Assembly: GCA_965531145.1 (NCBI GenBank)
Contig: CBESOE010000024.1
Span: 1 to 42,261, forward strand
Reading direction: 5' to 3'
DNA length: 42,261 nt
Origin: JAQAZP01 sp965531145
Lineage (GTDB): Bacteria > Acidobacteriota > JAQAZP01
The position numbers and the translations under genes are program-made. Every line of letters begins with the position of its first letter. The stretch's first letter is position 1. The notes under the pieces were generated by a model, which had not been told where the DNA came from, searched no databases, and saw only the letters and a list, made by a program, of their open reading frames with translations. This document shows positions 9,382-17,638 of the stretch, piece by piece.

Positions 9382-11095
9382 CGCGGAAAAACTGCTCCCC
9401 GGGGACCTGGCCGAACACCGGAAGAAGGTCAAGGATCGTCTGCGCAACTTCCGGATCGACCCGCTGACCCTCGACCTCTACCGCCTGGTCCGGGAGATCG
9501 ACGACCAGGACCCGGACCTGATGAGCGTGGAGGAGACCGGCACCCTGCTGGCCATCGAGGAGGGGCTTTCCGCCTTTTTCGCCCTCTTCGGCCACCTGGA
9601 AAACCTGCTGGAGATCCCGGCGCTGCGGGCCGATGCCGCACGGGACCGCAAGCTGCTGGAGCACCGGCTGACCTTTGCCTCGCTCCATGCCCTCTTTGCC
9701 GCGGCCTCCATCATCGCCGGCAAGACCGCACCCATCCGCGAGGGGCTGCCCCGGGAGGAGGTCAGGAGCTGGCCGCTCGATCTGGAGAGCGTGGAGGTGG
9801 ATGCCAACGAGATCCGGACCTTCAACAACGTGGTCTCCCGTTTCCTGGTGGACCTCTGCGAGAAGAAGCCCGACCGCTCCCGGGTGGTGACCTGCTCCGC
9901 CGACTTTGTCTGCCTGACCCACGACTTTTTCCGCGAGATGGCCGAACGATGCACCAGGCTCAGCCAGTCCTACCTCGACCTGCGGCCGGTGGTGGAGAAC
10001 CGCCACTTCCTCTTCGACGGGGTGTCGGTTTCCGGGTTCACCCTGCAGATCGAGGACCCGGAGAGCGTGGCCGTGAGCGGGGAGACCTTCGAGCAGATGG
10101 TGGGCAACCGCGAGATGAAGACCTCGCTGCTGGGCGTGGCGGACAAGATCCTGCTCTACGATACCCGCACCCGCCGCAACCCGGCCAAGGAACTGGGGGA
10201 TTTCGCCCGCACCATCCTGCTCTACGGCCGGCCGGGCACCGGCAAGACCATGGCCATCAGCGCCCTGATCCACGAGCTCACCGCCAGGGCGAAGAAACTG
10301 GACAAGCCCTTCCGGGCGGTGCTCATCGGCAGCGACGTCAAGGACAAGTATTTCGGCGAGTCGGTGAAGAACCTCAAGCGGAAGCTCTCCGAGCTGGAGC
10401 GCGGAGACCGGATCTGCCTGGTGGCCATCGAGGACATCGACCTGATGCTCGCCTCGCGGGACGACGTCAACGTCAACGCCGCGGACAAGGACCTGCTGCA
10501 CGAACTGATGAACAGCCTGGAGGGCGTCGCTTCCCGGGACCTGGGCAACGCGGCCATCGTGGCCACCACCAACGACATCAAGGGCATCGAGGGCGCCCTG
10601 GCCGAGCGGCTGCAGGAGAACCCGCTGGAGGTCAGGGGGCCGGAGACCGCCGAGGATTTCGCCGCCCTGTTCCGCATCAAGCTGCGCCGCGGTTTTGCGC
10701 CGGAGGACGGCGGGGTGGGCGGCTACATCCGGGTCCCGGACAAGGGTAGCCGCCGCAATCCCGGGTGGCGCGAGATCGGCCAGGCCTGCCTGGAGTACGG
10801 CTTCACCGGCCGTCCGGTGAAGAACATCTGCAAGCGGCTGATGACCGTGGCCGGAGAGTTCCGCATGCCCGAAGAGGTATACGCTCTGGAGGGGGACCAG
10901 TGCGTGGAGCGGCTGCGCAGCCTCTACCGCCCCATCGACGGCGCCGCGGTGCTGGCCGAGGTGGAGCGCTACCGGACCCACAGCCAGGCCCACGAGAAGG
11001 CCATGCGGGAGGAGCGGATCCGTTCGCGCAAGGAGAGCCTGATCAACGAACTCCGGGCCAGCCGTCTGGCCCAGGAGGAACTGCGCAAGGAGTAG
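9374..11095 (+). CDS. AAA+ ATPase with BCS1-like EDID Walker B
   Basis: The start is TTG 9374, overlapping the upstream stop (9379-9381) and preceded by GAGGAAGGGAAG. This gives 573 residues. No ATG start of comparable fit exists in this frame, because the frame continues back inside the previous gene. The first 250 residues are a helical domain unique to this protein. The AAA+ core has Walker A GRPGTGKT (residues 285-292), Walker B VAIEDID (350-356) and sensor 1 AIVATTND (about 394-401). A C-terminal helical lid and a charged tail follow. The Walker B acidic pair is Glu-Asp rather than the more usual Asp-Glu, as in BCS1-type AAA proteins. Such proteins remodel or translocate protein substrates using ATP. 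The partners are likely the neighbouring operon products. Confidence 0.88.
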   Translation: MIDAEKLLPGDLAEHRKKVKDRLRNFRIDPLTLDLYRLVREIDDQDPDLMSVEETGTLLAIEEGLSAFFALFGHLENLLEIPALRADAARDRKLLEHRLTFASLHALFAAASIIAGKTAPIREGLPREEVRSWPLDLESVEVDANEIRTFNNVVSRFLVDLCEKKPDRSRVVTCSADFVCLTHDFFREMAERCTRLSQSYLDLRPVVENRHFLFDGVSVSGFTLQIEDPESVAVSGETFEQMVGNREMKTSLLGVADKILLYDTRTRRNPAKELGDFARTILLYGRPGTGKTMAISALIHELTARAKKLDKPFRAVLIGSDVKDKYFGESVKNLKRKLSELERGDRICLVAIEDIDLMLASRDDVNVNAADKDLLHELMNSLEGVASRDLGNAAIVATTNDIKGIEGALAERLQENPLEVRGPETAEDFAALFRIKLRRGFAPEDGGVGGYIRVPDKGSRRNPGWREIGQACLEYGFTGRPVKNICKRLMTVAGEFRMPEEVYALEGDQCVERLRSLYRPIDGAAVLAEVERYRTHSQAHEKAMREERIRSRKESLINELRASRLAQEELRKE

Positions 11096-11099
11096 CCAC

Positions 11100-12482
11100 G
11101 TGGCAGTGACCTTTCAGCGTGCGGTGGACGGGTTGAAACGCCTCTTCGGCCGCAGCCGGGCTTTCCACCAGCTGCTGTCCGCCAGGGCCGGCCTCTACAC
11201 GGTGGACGGCGCCCTGGCCCAGCGTTACCACACCCTGCTGCGCGAGGTCCTGGGGATGGAGTGCGACCTCGCTTCGTTCTCGGTTGACCGCGGCGGCTGG
11301 AGCCCCGAGCTGGCCCGCGAGCTGGGGCCTGACTACCTGCGCACCGGGGACACCACCCGGCTGCTGATCGTGCTCTCCCCGGACCAGGCCCGGGCCGCGG
11401 TGCAGCACTGCGGCAGCTCCTACGAACGCCTGGTTCTCGACCGGCTCTACCAGGAGGGACGGAAGCTCATCGGTTTCCTGACCTTCAAGCACCTGCTCTG
11501 GGGGGAGCTGGACGACCGGGCGGGCCTGATGGAGACGCCGGACGACCTGCTGTTGGTGGAAACGGTGGAACTGAGCCTGGACACCCAGTCGCGGGATCTG
11601 GAGAAGCTGGCCCTCTTTCACCGCCAGGCCGCGGAACTGCTCCGCGGGGACGGCCTCAACCGCGACTCCTCGATCCACGCCATGCTGCACCTGCGCAACG
11701 AGCTGGCCCGGCGGCTGGGCGACCTGCGGTCGCTGGAGTTCGACGGGCCGCTCTCCCTGCGGATGGGCGTGGGCTCGTTCCACAGCGACCTCTTCGGCGG
11801 CTGCTACGTGCTCCGCGACACCGAGTCGTGCCTGGTCTACGGGGACCGGGGCAAGCCCCCCGGGGAGCTGGTCTCCGCCAGCTTCCCCTGCTTCCACTAC
11901 GACGATCCCGGGTTGGTGGACTACCTGCAGGAGAACGGATTTGTCGAGCTGAGCAGCGATCTGGTGGAACAGCGGATCAGGGAGATGGAGAACGAGCTGC
12001 TGCTGCAGCAGGACCTCAACCCGGCCCGGCTCCATTTTGTCCAGCGCCGCTACTACCTCAAGCAGCTGCGCAGCCTCTTCCCGGCCAGCTACTACGAACT
12101 GCGCGACCTGCTGAAAATCCGCTCGGAACGCCGGCACCGCAAACGTCTGGGCGAGCTGATGGCCCGCTGTGCGCCGGCCACCCGGCTCAAGCTGGCCGTG
12201 CCGCGGCTGCAGCCGGCCTTTGTCAGCCGGCTGCTGGCCGAGATCGACCCCAGCGACTGCTACCGGCTCTACCGCTACAACACCCCGCGGTTCGAGGATG
12301 TTTTCGGCCGGGCCGCGGAAGCGCACAAGCGGTATATCTACGAAACCCTGCTCCTCTCCACCGCCTCCACCGGGCAGTACAACCCGGAGGCCAACGCCTT
12401 TCTCAGCCGCTTCGTCGAGTTGAACCGCCGTTTGAAGGTGCAGTTCGCCGAAGAGGATCAGGACGTCCCGCCCTCCAGGTAG
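11100..12482 (+). CDS. Hypothetical protein, last gene of the AAA+ operon
   Basis: GTG 11100 has AAGGAG at 11087-11092 with 7-base spacing, inside the end of the ATPase gene, so the start is well supported. The 460-residue protein is soluble and mostly helical, with many Arg and Leu residues. A central stretch (MGVGSFHSDLFGGCYVLRD) looks beta-rich. The C-terminal third is helical with Tyr/Arg clusters (YLKQLRSLFPASYYELRDL). I see no catalytic motif. It is the fifth gene of the operon and overlaps the convergent sulfatase-like gene by 25 bases. Function is unknown; co-translation with the ATPase suggests a shared role. Confidence 0.75.
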   Translation: MAVTFQRAVDGLKRLFGRSRAFHQLLSARAGLYTVDGALAQRYHTLLREVLGMECDLASFSVDRGGWSPELARELGPDYLRTGDTTRLLIVLSPDQARAAVQHCGSSYERLVLDRLYQEGRKLIGFLTFKHLLWGELDDRAGLMETPDDLLLVETVELSLDTQSRDLEKLALFHRQAAELLRGDGLNRDSSIHAMLHLRNELARRLGDLRSLEFDGPLSLRMGVGSFHSDLFGGCYVLRDTESCLVYGDRGKPPGELVSASFPCFHYDDPGLVDYLQENGFVELSSDLVEQRIREMENELLLQQDLNPARLHFVQRRYYLKQLRSLFPASYYELRDLLKIRSERRHRKRLGELMARCAPATRLKLAVPRLQPAFVSRLLAEIDPSDCYRLYRYNTPRFEDVFGRAAEAHKRYIYETLLLSTASTGQYNPEANAFLSRFVELNRRLKVQFAEEDQDVPPSR

Positions 12483-13762
12483 CCCAGTTCCTCCAGCTGT
12501 TCACGAAGTTCCCGGTCCCGGTCGGTGTGTCTTTTCGGCAGGTCCGGCAGCTCTTCCTCGGTTCGCGGCCGGTTGGCCGCGTCCTCCAGGGTTGCGGCAT
12601 ACTCCAGGAAAGGTTCCGCCAGTTCGGGGTTGGCCGTGAGCAGGTTGGTGGTCTCGCCGGGGTCATCCTGGAGATCGTAGAGTTTGTGCCGGCCGTCGCT
12701 GGAGTGGATGAACTTGTGACGCCCGCTGACCATGGACCGGCGAACGCGATTGAACCGGCTGCCGTAATCCGCGTTCTCCAGGTCGAACTTGAAGCTGAAG
12801 TAGTTCTCGGCAACGGTGGGGCCGGACCGTGGCGCTCCCAGGGGGACCCCGCTGAGCGTCGGGGGAAGCGGCACACCCACCGTCTCCAGCACGGTGGGGA
12901 AGATGTCCTCCAGACCCACCGGGTCGGCCAGCCGGCCGTGGGGCGTGCCGCCGGGATACTTCACCAGCAGGGGGATCTTCACCCCGCCCTCGTAGAGTTT
13001 CCGGCCGTGAAACACCAGCTGGTGCTCGCCGAAATATTCGCCGTGGTCGCTGGTGACGATGATCAGGCTCGAGTCGTAGAGCCCCCGCTCCCGCAGCTGA
13101 TCGAAGAGCCGGCCCAGCTGGTGGTCCAGGTAGCGGATCTCCCCGTCATACTGGGAGCGGATACCGGCCAGCTCGGCCGCGATCAGCTCCCGCTGACCGC
13201 CGAGCACGATCCGGCGCAGCTCGAAGTGCGAGAGGGTGCTCTCCTGCTTCCCCGGGAAGACCGTGTCGTAGGGCGGCGGCGGCAGGTAGGGCCAGTGCGC
13301 CTCCATGTAATTGACAAAGAGGAAGAAGGGCGGGCGCGCGTGGTTGTCCAGCCAGTGGGTGATCCGCCGGTTGATCTGGCGGGCCGAGGGGGAGCCCTTG
13401 CGGAAAGCGGCGAGCCAGTCGTTGCCGGGGGCGGCCTGCAGCAGGGGTTCGCTGACCAGCTTCAGCCGCGAATTGAAGTTGTTCTGCCGCAGGTAAAAAT
13501 CGAAGCCCCGGTCGAGGTGGAACTTGGGACTGAGAATCGGGTTGGCAAAAATGGCGGCGGTCTGGTACCCGACCCGGCGCAGCAGGGCCGGCATGGTCAC
13601 CACCCGGGTGGTCATGGGGTAGGCGGCCAGCAGCAGTAGCAATCCGAGAATGAATCCCGCCGCGGCGCCTGCTGCGGTCACGGTGAACCAGAGGCGGTTG
13701 AGGATGGTAATCTCGACCACGTCGCCGTTGAGCAGGATGCGCCGCCAGTCCACCGTCGCCAC
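12458..13762 (-). CDS. Sulfatase-family protein lacking the catalytic N-terminal region (probably degraded)
   Basis: The frame encodes 434 residues from GTG 13762. The C-terminal two thirds is clearly sulfatase/alkaline phosphatase superfamily: VTSDHGEYFGEH carries the metal-binding Asp-His, and HGRKLYEGGVKIPLLVKYPG and a KLYDLQDDPGETTNL tail follow. The family normally starts with a metal-binding DxxR stretch and the formylglycine site C/S-x-P-x-R. Both are absent. Instead a membrane helix (AAGFILGLLLLLAAYP) joins almost directly to the mid-domain strand LRRVGYQTAAIFANP. The upstream start region is in another frame (see 13763-13838). I infer an internal deletion plus a frameshift, or an assembly error. 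As it stands the protein should not be an active sulfatase. It lies directly behind lysS. Confidence 0.75.
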   Translation of the reverse strand: MATVDWRRILLNGDVVEITILNRLWFTVTAAGAAAGFILGLLLLLAAYPMTTRVVTMPALLRRVGYQTAAIFANPILSPKFHLDRGFDFYLRQNNFNSRLKLVSEPLLQAAPGNDWLAAFRKGSPSARQINRRITHWLDNHARPPFFLFVNYMEAHWPYLPPPPYDTVFPGKQESTLSHFELRRIVLGGQRELIAAELAGIRSQYDGEIRYLDHQLGRLFDQLRERGLYDSSLIIVTSDHGEYFGEHQLVFHGRKLYEGGVKIPLLVKYPGGTPHGRLADPVGLEDIFPTVLETVGVPLPPTLSGVPLGAPRSGPTVAENYFSFKFDLENADYGSRFNRVRRSMVSGRHKFIHSSDGRHKLYDLQDDPGETTNLLTANPELAEPFLEYAATLEDAANRPRTEEELPDLPKRHTDRDRELREQLEELGYLEGGTS

Positions 13763-13838
13763 CAGGGAACCGAGCAGGGCCCCGGCCAGGGTGGCCGGCG
13801 GCCAGGATGTTCATCAACCGGCGGAGGGTGCCCCTCAT
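13763..13838 (-). pseudogene. Frameshifted start region of the sulfatase-like gene
   Basis: ATG 13838 lies 2 bases after the lysS stop (13841) and encodes MRGTLRRLMNILAAG before the frame turns into Arg/Pro/Gly-rich non-coding-like sequence. Removing a single base near 13795-13803 would join it to ATLAGALLGSLVATVDW in the sulfatase frame, producing a clean membrane helix. The natural gene therefore probably began at 13838 and suffered a one-base frameshift. Confidence 0.55.
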
Positions 13839-13840
13839 CG

Positions 13841-15385
13841 TCAGGATAACTCCCCCAGTCGTTTCACCAGGAAATCGGTGTCCAGGGTGGAGAGGAACCA
13901 GCCGGCCCGGGGGCCGCGCTCCTTGCCCAGCAGGGCGAGGTAGAGGGCGCGAAACACCGTTTTCGGCTGGGCCCCGGCGGCCTCGGCCGCGTCGTAGAGC
14001 AACTGGTGGATCCGCTCGGCGTCGAGGCCCGGCTCGAGCTGGCCGGCCAGCTGGTGCAGGGCGGTGACGGCTTCCGCCGGCAGGTCCGCTGCCGCCTCGG
14101 GCAGGGTTGGCTGCAGGCTGAACTTCACCGCCTCGGGGGCGTAGGTCTCCAGCCACCGCCGGGCATAGGCCGCCCGGCCGCGGATCCCCTTCACGTTCCC
14201 CACATCGTACCCGCCCCGGCGCAGGATCTCGATCACCGCGTCATCACCGCCGTCACCGGCGATCTGCACCACGGTGACCACGTGCTTGAAGGGGACCCCC
14301 ACCGCGGGAACGCTGCCCAGAGCCGAGAGCTGGTAGGCCCGCTGGTCGGTGCCGGCCGCTTCGGTGTCGTCAAAGTCGTTGACCAGGTTGAGCAGCGGCA
14401 TACCGGGGTCGAAGGAGATGGTCTTTTTCGGTGCGCGGCGGATCACCAGGTAGCGCAGCACCTCCGGCGGCAGGATCTCCAGCATCTCGCTGATGGTCAC
14501 CACGTTGCCCTTGCTCGAGGACATGTCGCCCACGCCGCCCAGCCGGATCCACTCGTAGACCAGTGGCATGGGCGGTGGCCAGCCAAAGATCTCCTGGCAG
14601 ATCCGTTCCCCGCTGGCATAGGAACCGCCGCGGGTGGCGTGGTCCTTGCCAAAGGGCTCGAAGTTGACCCCCAGCACCCACCACTTGGCCGGCCAGTCCA
14701 CCCGCCAGACCAGTTTGCCCCCGCCGTTCATACTCACCTCACCCTCGTCGCCACATTTACAGGTGTAGGCCACGGTCTCGGCGGAGCAGTCGAAGCCGGT
14801 GACCCTGGCGCCGGTGAGCCGGCCGCAGCTGTTGCAGATGGGGGTGAAGGGGCTCCAGTGGTCCGGGGTTTCCCGGCCGGTCATCCCGTCGATGATCCCG
14901 GCAATCCGGTCGCGATTCTCCAGGGCCAGCTTGATCGCCGGGGTCATTTTGCCCGATTCGTAGAGCTGGTGCAGCCGCACCAGTTCGGCATCGATGCCCA
15001 GCTGCTGGAGCGAGTCGAGAAACGGCCCGAGAAAATGGTCGGCGTAGGTGCGGCCATCGCCGGCCGGTCCGGGGATACGGGAGAGCGGTCGTCCCACCTG
15101 CTCCTTGTAGACCTCGGGATCGAGGAAGGGATAGACCTTGCGGAGGTTGTCGAAGTCATCGGCGATATAGATCAGGCGCGATTCGATCCCCTGGTCCCCG
15201 AGGGCACGGCGCACCGCGTCGGCGGTGACCACTTCCCGCATGTTACCGATGTGGATCGGTCCCGAGGGCGAGATCCCGGTGCTGATCACCACCTCGCCCC
15301 CCCGCTCCGCCAGCCTGCCGGCTGCCTCGTCCGCCCAGTGTGTGCCCACTCGTTCCTCCCGGGCTCCCGCCCATTCAAGTCCCAT
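13841..15385 (-). CDS. lysS: Lysyl-tRNA synthetase, class I
   Basis: The enzyme charges tRNA-Lys with lysine using ATP, in the cytoplasm. From ATG 15385 (MGLEWAGAREERVGTHWADE) it has 514 residues, the usual size. The class I Rossmann signatures are present: HIGN in TGISPSGPIHIGNMREV (the HIGH motif) and MSSSKGN (the KMSKS motif). A CNSC...CKC zinc-type segment lies in the middle, as in archaeal-type LysRS. The C-terminal helical anticodon-binding part ends with LVKRLGELS. ATG 15433 is an upstream alternative but would add an unlikely extension. Class I LysRS is the archaeal type and is found in only some bacteria. It is divergent from the acyltransferase gene at 15501. Confidence 0.93.
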   Translation of the reverse strand: MGLEWAGAREERVGTHWADEAAGRLAERGGEVVISTGISPSGPIHIGNMREVVTADAVRRALGDQGIESRLIYIADDFDNLRKVYPFLDPEVYKEQVGRPLSRIPGPAGDGRTYADHFLGPFLDSLQQLGIDAELVRLHQLYESGKMTPAIKLALENRDRIAGIIDGMTGRETPDHWSPFTPICNSCGRLTGARVTGFDCSAETVAYTCKCGDEGEVSMNGGGKLVWRVDWPAKWWVLGVNFEPFGKDHATRGGSYASGERICQEIFGWPPPMPLVYEWIRLGGVGDMSSSKGNVVTISEMLEILPPEVLRYLVIRRAPKKTISFDPGMPLLNLVNDFDDTEAAGTDQRAYQLSALGSVPAVGVPFKHVVTVVQIAGDGGDDAVIEILRRGGYDVGNVKGIRGRAAYARRWLETYAPEAVKFSLQPTLPEAAADLPAEAVTALHQLAGQLEPGLDAERIHQLLYDAAEAAGAQPKTVFRALYLALLGKERGPRAGWFLSTLDTDFLVKRLGELS

Positions 15386-15500
15386 ATTTCCCGGCAGTAC
15401 CGGGCCCCAGTGTGAGGCGCTATTATCACACATTCTCCGGGGCCCCTCCAGAGTGCCTCTTTCCTTTGGGACGGAATCTGGACTATTCTTACGGTTCACC

Positions 15501-16472
15501 ATGCGCCTACGAAATGTCTACAGTGCAGCCGCAGCCTCTCTCCTGGCCGGCCTGATCCACAGTTCGCCGTGGGTCCCCCGTTCCCTGGCCCTGTCCGGCG
15601 GTGAACTGCTGGGGGGACTGATGTACCGGCTGGCGGCGATGAACCGTTCCGGGAAAAAGCCGCGGAAGGAACGACGCACTTTCATCGACCTCTCGCTGGA
15701 ACGGTCCCTCGACGACGTGGCCCGGGCCTTCGGTCCCTCGCTCTCATCCAAAGAGATGAAGGCGCTGGTCAGAAGCTCCTACCGCCACGCCGGGCGCTCG
15801 CTGATGGAATCCCTGAGGATTCCGAAAATGTCCACGGCCAAACTGCTGTCCCTGGTGGATGCCGACTCCCTGGAACCGGTGGAGCGGGTTCTGGCCCGGG
15901 GCAAGGGGCTGATCGTCATCACCCCCCACCTGGGTGTCTGGGAACTGCTGGCCTCCTGGCTGGTGCAGCGTCTCGACCGGCCCTTCAGCGCCATTGTCCA
16001 GCGGCAGAGGTTCGACCTTTACAACCACCTCTGCGACTCCATCCGCAAGGAAGGGGCCGGTCTGCGCGTGATCTACCAGGATGCCGGTGCGCGCCCCATT
16101 CTCACCGCGTTGAAGCAGAACCTGCCGGTGGGGATCCTCGGCGACCTCGACCTGCCCAAACTGCAGGGCGCCTTCGTCGAATTCTTTGGCCGGCCGGCCT
16201 ACACCCCCATCGGACCGGCCGCCCTGGCCCGGGCATCGGGGGCGGGGATGGTCCCCATCTTCATCCGCTGGGAGCTGGGCTCCGGCGCCCCGCGGCACCG
16301 GGTGCAGGTCCTGCCGGAGATCGACCAGGTCCGCACCGGCGACAAGAACGCGGATATCCTGGAGAACACCCAGCGCTGGACCCGGGTTGTGGAGGATATC
16401 GTCAGGGAACACCCGGAACAGTGGATCTGGTACCACCGCCGCTGGCGAACCCAACCCGACTCCACCGCCTGA
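15501..16472 (+). CDS. LpxL/HtrB-family lipid acyltransferase
   Basis: ATG 15501 (MRLRNVYSAAAASLLAGLI) gives 323 residues, typical of the LpxL/LpxM/HtrB family, which transfers acyl chains to lipid A or related membrane lipids at the inner membrane. The N-terminus has a hydrophobic anchor. The catalytic HX4(D/E) motif is visible as H143-LGVW-E148 within TPHLGVWELL. The later conserved pocket (VGILGDLDLPKLQGAFVEFF) and the terminal WIWYHRRW motif also fit. The actual acceptor is not shown by the sequence. It is transcribed away from lysS and ends 73 bases before the convergent SH3b gene. Confidence 0.87.
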   Translation: MRLRNVYSAAAASLLAGLIHSSPWVPRSLALSGGELLGGLMYRLAAMNRSGKKPRKERRTFIDLSLERSLDDVARAFGPSLSSKEMKALVRSSYRHAGRSLMESLRIPKMSTAKLLSLVDADSLEPVERVLARGKGLIVITPHLGVWELLASWLVQRLDRPFSAIVQRQRFDLYNHLCDSIRKEGAGLRVIYQDAGARPILTALKQNLPVGILGDLDLPKLQGAFVEFFGRPAYTPIGPAALARASGAGMVPIFIRWELGSGAPRHRVQVLPEIDQVRTGDKNADILENTQRWTRVVEDIVREHPEQWIWYHRRWRTQPDSTA

Positions 16473-16492
16473 CCCGACCCCGTACAGCGGAA

Positions 16493-16514
16493 GCGCCGGG
16501 CCCGGGCCCGGCGC
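16493..16514. terminator. Perfect 22-bp palindrome between convergent genes
   Basis: The sequence GCGCCGGGCCC followed by its exact complement (16493-16514) would form an 11-bp GC-only stem. It lies in the 72-base gap between the acyltransferase (ending 16472) and the SH3b gene (ending 16545), where a bidirectional terminator would be expected. There is no T-run, so intrinsic termination is only possible. Confidence 0.45.
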
Positions 16515-16544
16515 CTTGTATCTCTGTGGCCTGGCGGCCGGCGA

Positions 16545-17411
16545 TCAGTCGCTCATCTTGATCACGTTCTCGTCGTAGATCCAGCCCAGGGTGCCGTCGG
16601 CGGTCTTCACCAGGTAGAAGTCGTCCTCCTTGTCAAAGGCGGTCAGTTCGGTGCCGCCGGTGACGGTGGTCTTGACCGTGCCGTAGATGGTGGGGTCGGT
16701 CTTCAGTTCGGCCTGGGCCACGTCCACGAACAGCTTTTTCGGAACGTCGCCGGTGACCGCGTCCTCGTGAACAAAACCGGTGCGGCCGTCGACCAGCTTC
16801 ACCTGGTAGTAGTCGTCGAGCTTCATCAGCTTGGTCAGCTCGTCGCCGGCGCTCACGCTGCCCAGCACCTCGCTCACCGGGGAGCAGGAGGTGTGCACGG
16901 TGGCGGTCATCACGTTGACGAAGAGGATGCCCGGGGGATCGTCGTCCACCAGGTCTTCGTAGATGAAGCCGATGGTGCCGTCGGCCATCTGGACTTTGTA
17001 CCAGTCGTCCTTCTTGCCCAGGGACTTCAGCTCCGTGCCGCTCTGCACGGTGGCCAGCACCGGGGAGTAGACGTTGTTCAGTTCCCGGAGATTGGCCATT
17101 GCCGATTCCACCCAGAGCTTTTCCGGGTGATCGTCGGTGACCAGCTCGTCGTAGATGAAGCCGATGCGGCCGTCGTCCAGTTTCACCTGGTACCAGTCAC
17201 CGATGTGGTCCATGCCGTAGAGCCGGTCGCCGAAGGCCACGGAGGTCATGACTTCGCCCTGGATGGTGGGGATGGTGCGGATGTTGGCCTCGTTGGACTT
17301 GACGTAGAGGAACTTGGCATCGGCGGTGGCGGTGCTGGCCGTGGCGAGGAACATCACTCCGGCGATCAGCGCCGCGATCATCAGTCTGCTCTTGGTGTTT
17401 GTGCTGGTCAT
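16545..17411 (-). CDS. Exported protein with four SH3b domains
   Basis: ATG 17411 (MTSTNTKSRLMIAALIAG) has GGAGGG about 7 bases upstream, better than the ATG at 17426. The 288-residue protein has a signal peptide ending near ATASTATADA. Four repeats of about 65 residues follow. Each has the bacterial SH3 pattern: a V-x-x-A-x-(I/L/V)-(R/H/K) strand (for example EANIRTIPTIQGEVM), a D-D/DWYQVK strand and G-x-x-GF(I/V)-(Y/H)-(D/E)-(D/E). SH3b domains bind peptidoglycan peptides or other wall components. No enzyme domain is attached, so it is probably a periplasmic binding or scaffold protein. Confidence 0.88.
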   Translation of the reverse strand: MTSTNTKSRLMIAALIAGVMFLATASTATADAKFLYVKSNEANIRTIPTIQGEVMTSVAFGDRLYGMDHIGDWYQVKLDDGRIGFIYDELVTDDHPEKLWVESAMANLRELNNVYSPVLATVQSGTELKSLGKKDDWYKVQMADGTIGFIYEDLVDDDPPGILFVNVMTATVHTSCSPVSEVLGSVSAGDELTKLMKLDDYYQVKLVDGRTGFVHEDAVTGDVPKKLFVDVAQAELKTDPTIYGTVKTTVTGGTELTAFDKEDDFYLVKTADGTLGWIYDENVIKMSD

Positions 17412-17638
17412 TGTCTTACCCTCCATTGATTCCGGTTGTTTGCTGTCCTCAGCTTTTCTGTTTTATTCCGTCGTTCGCCCTGAAAAAGGAGCAAGGGCCG
17501 TGCCAACCTGAGCGCTGACATTCAAACGTTGAAATAAAATAGCTTATCGCTGAGGACGCCGGGCGGCCCGGCCTGCGCCGCCCCCGGACTGTAAAAATTC
17601 CTGCAGGTGGCCCCACAATTTCTTTCCAGTCCCGTCGT

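Noticed and set aside
9371..10993. Long minus-strand open frame (540 codons) opposite the AAA+ ATPase
   Set aside because: It is a shadow of a gene with clear Walker motifs; the His/Gln/Val composition is typical of GC-rich antisense frames.
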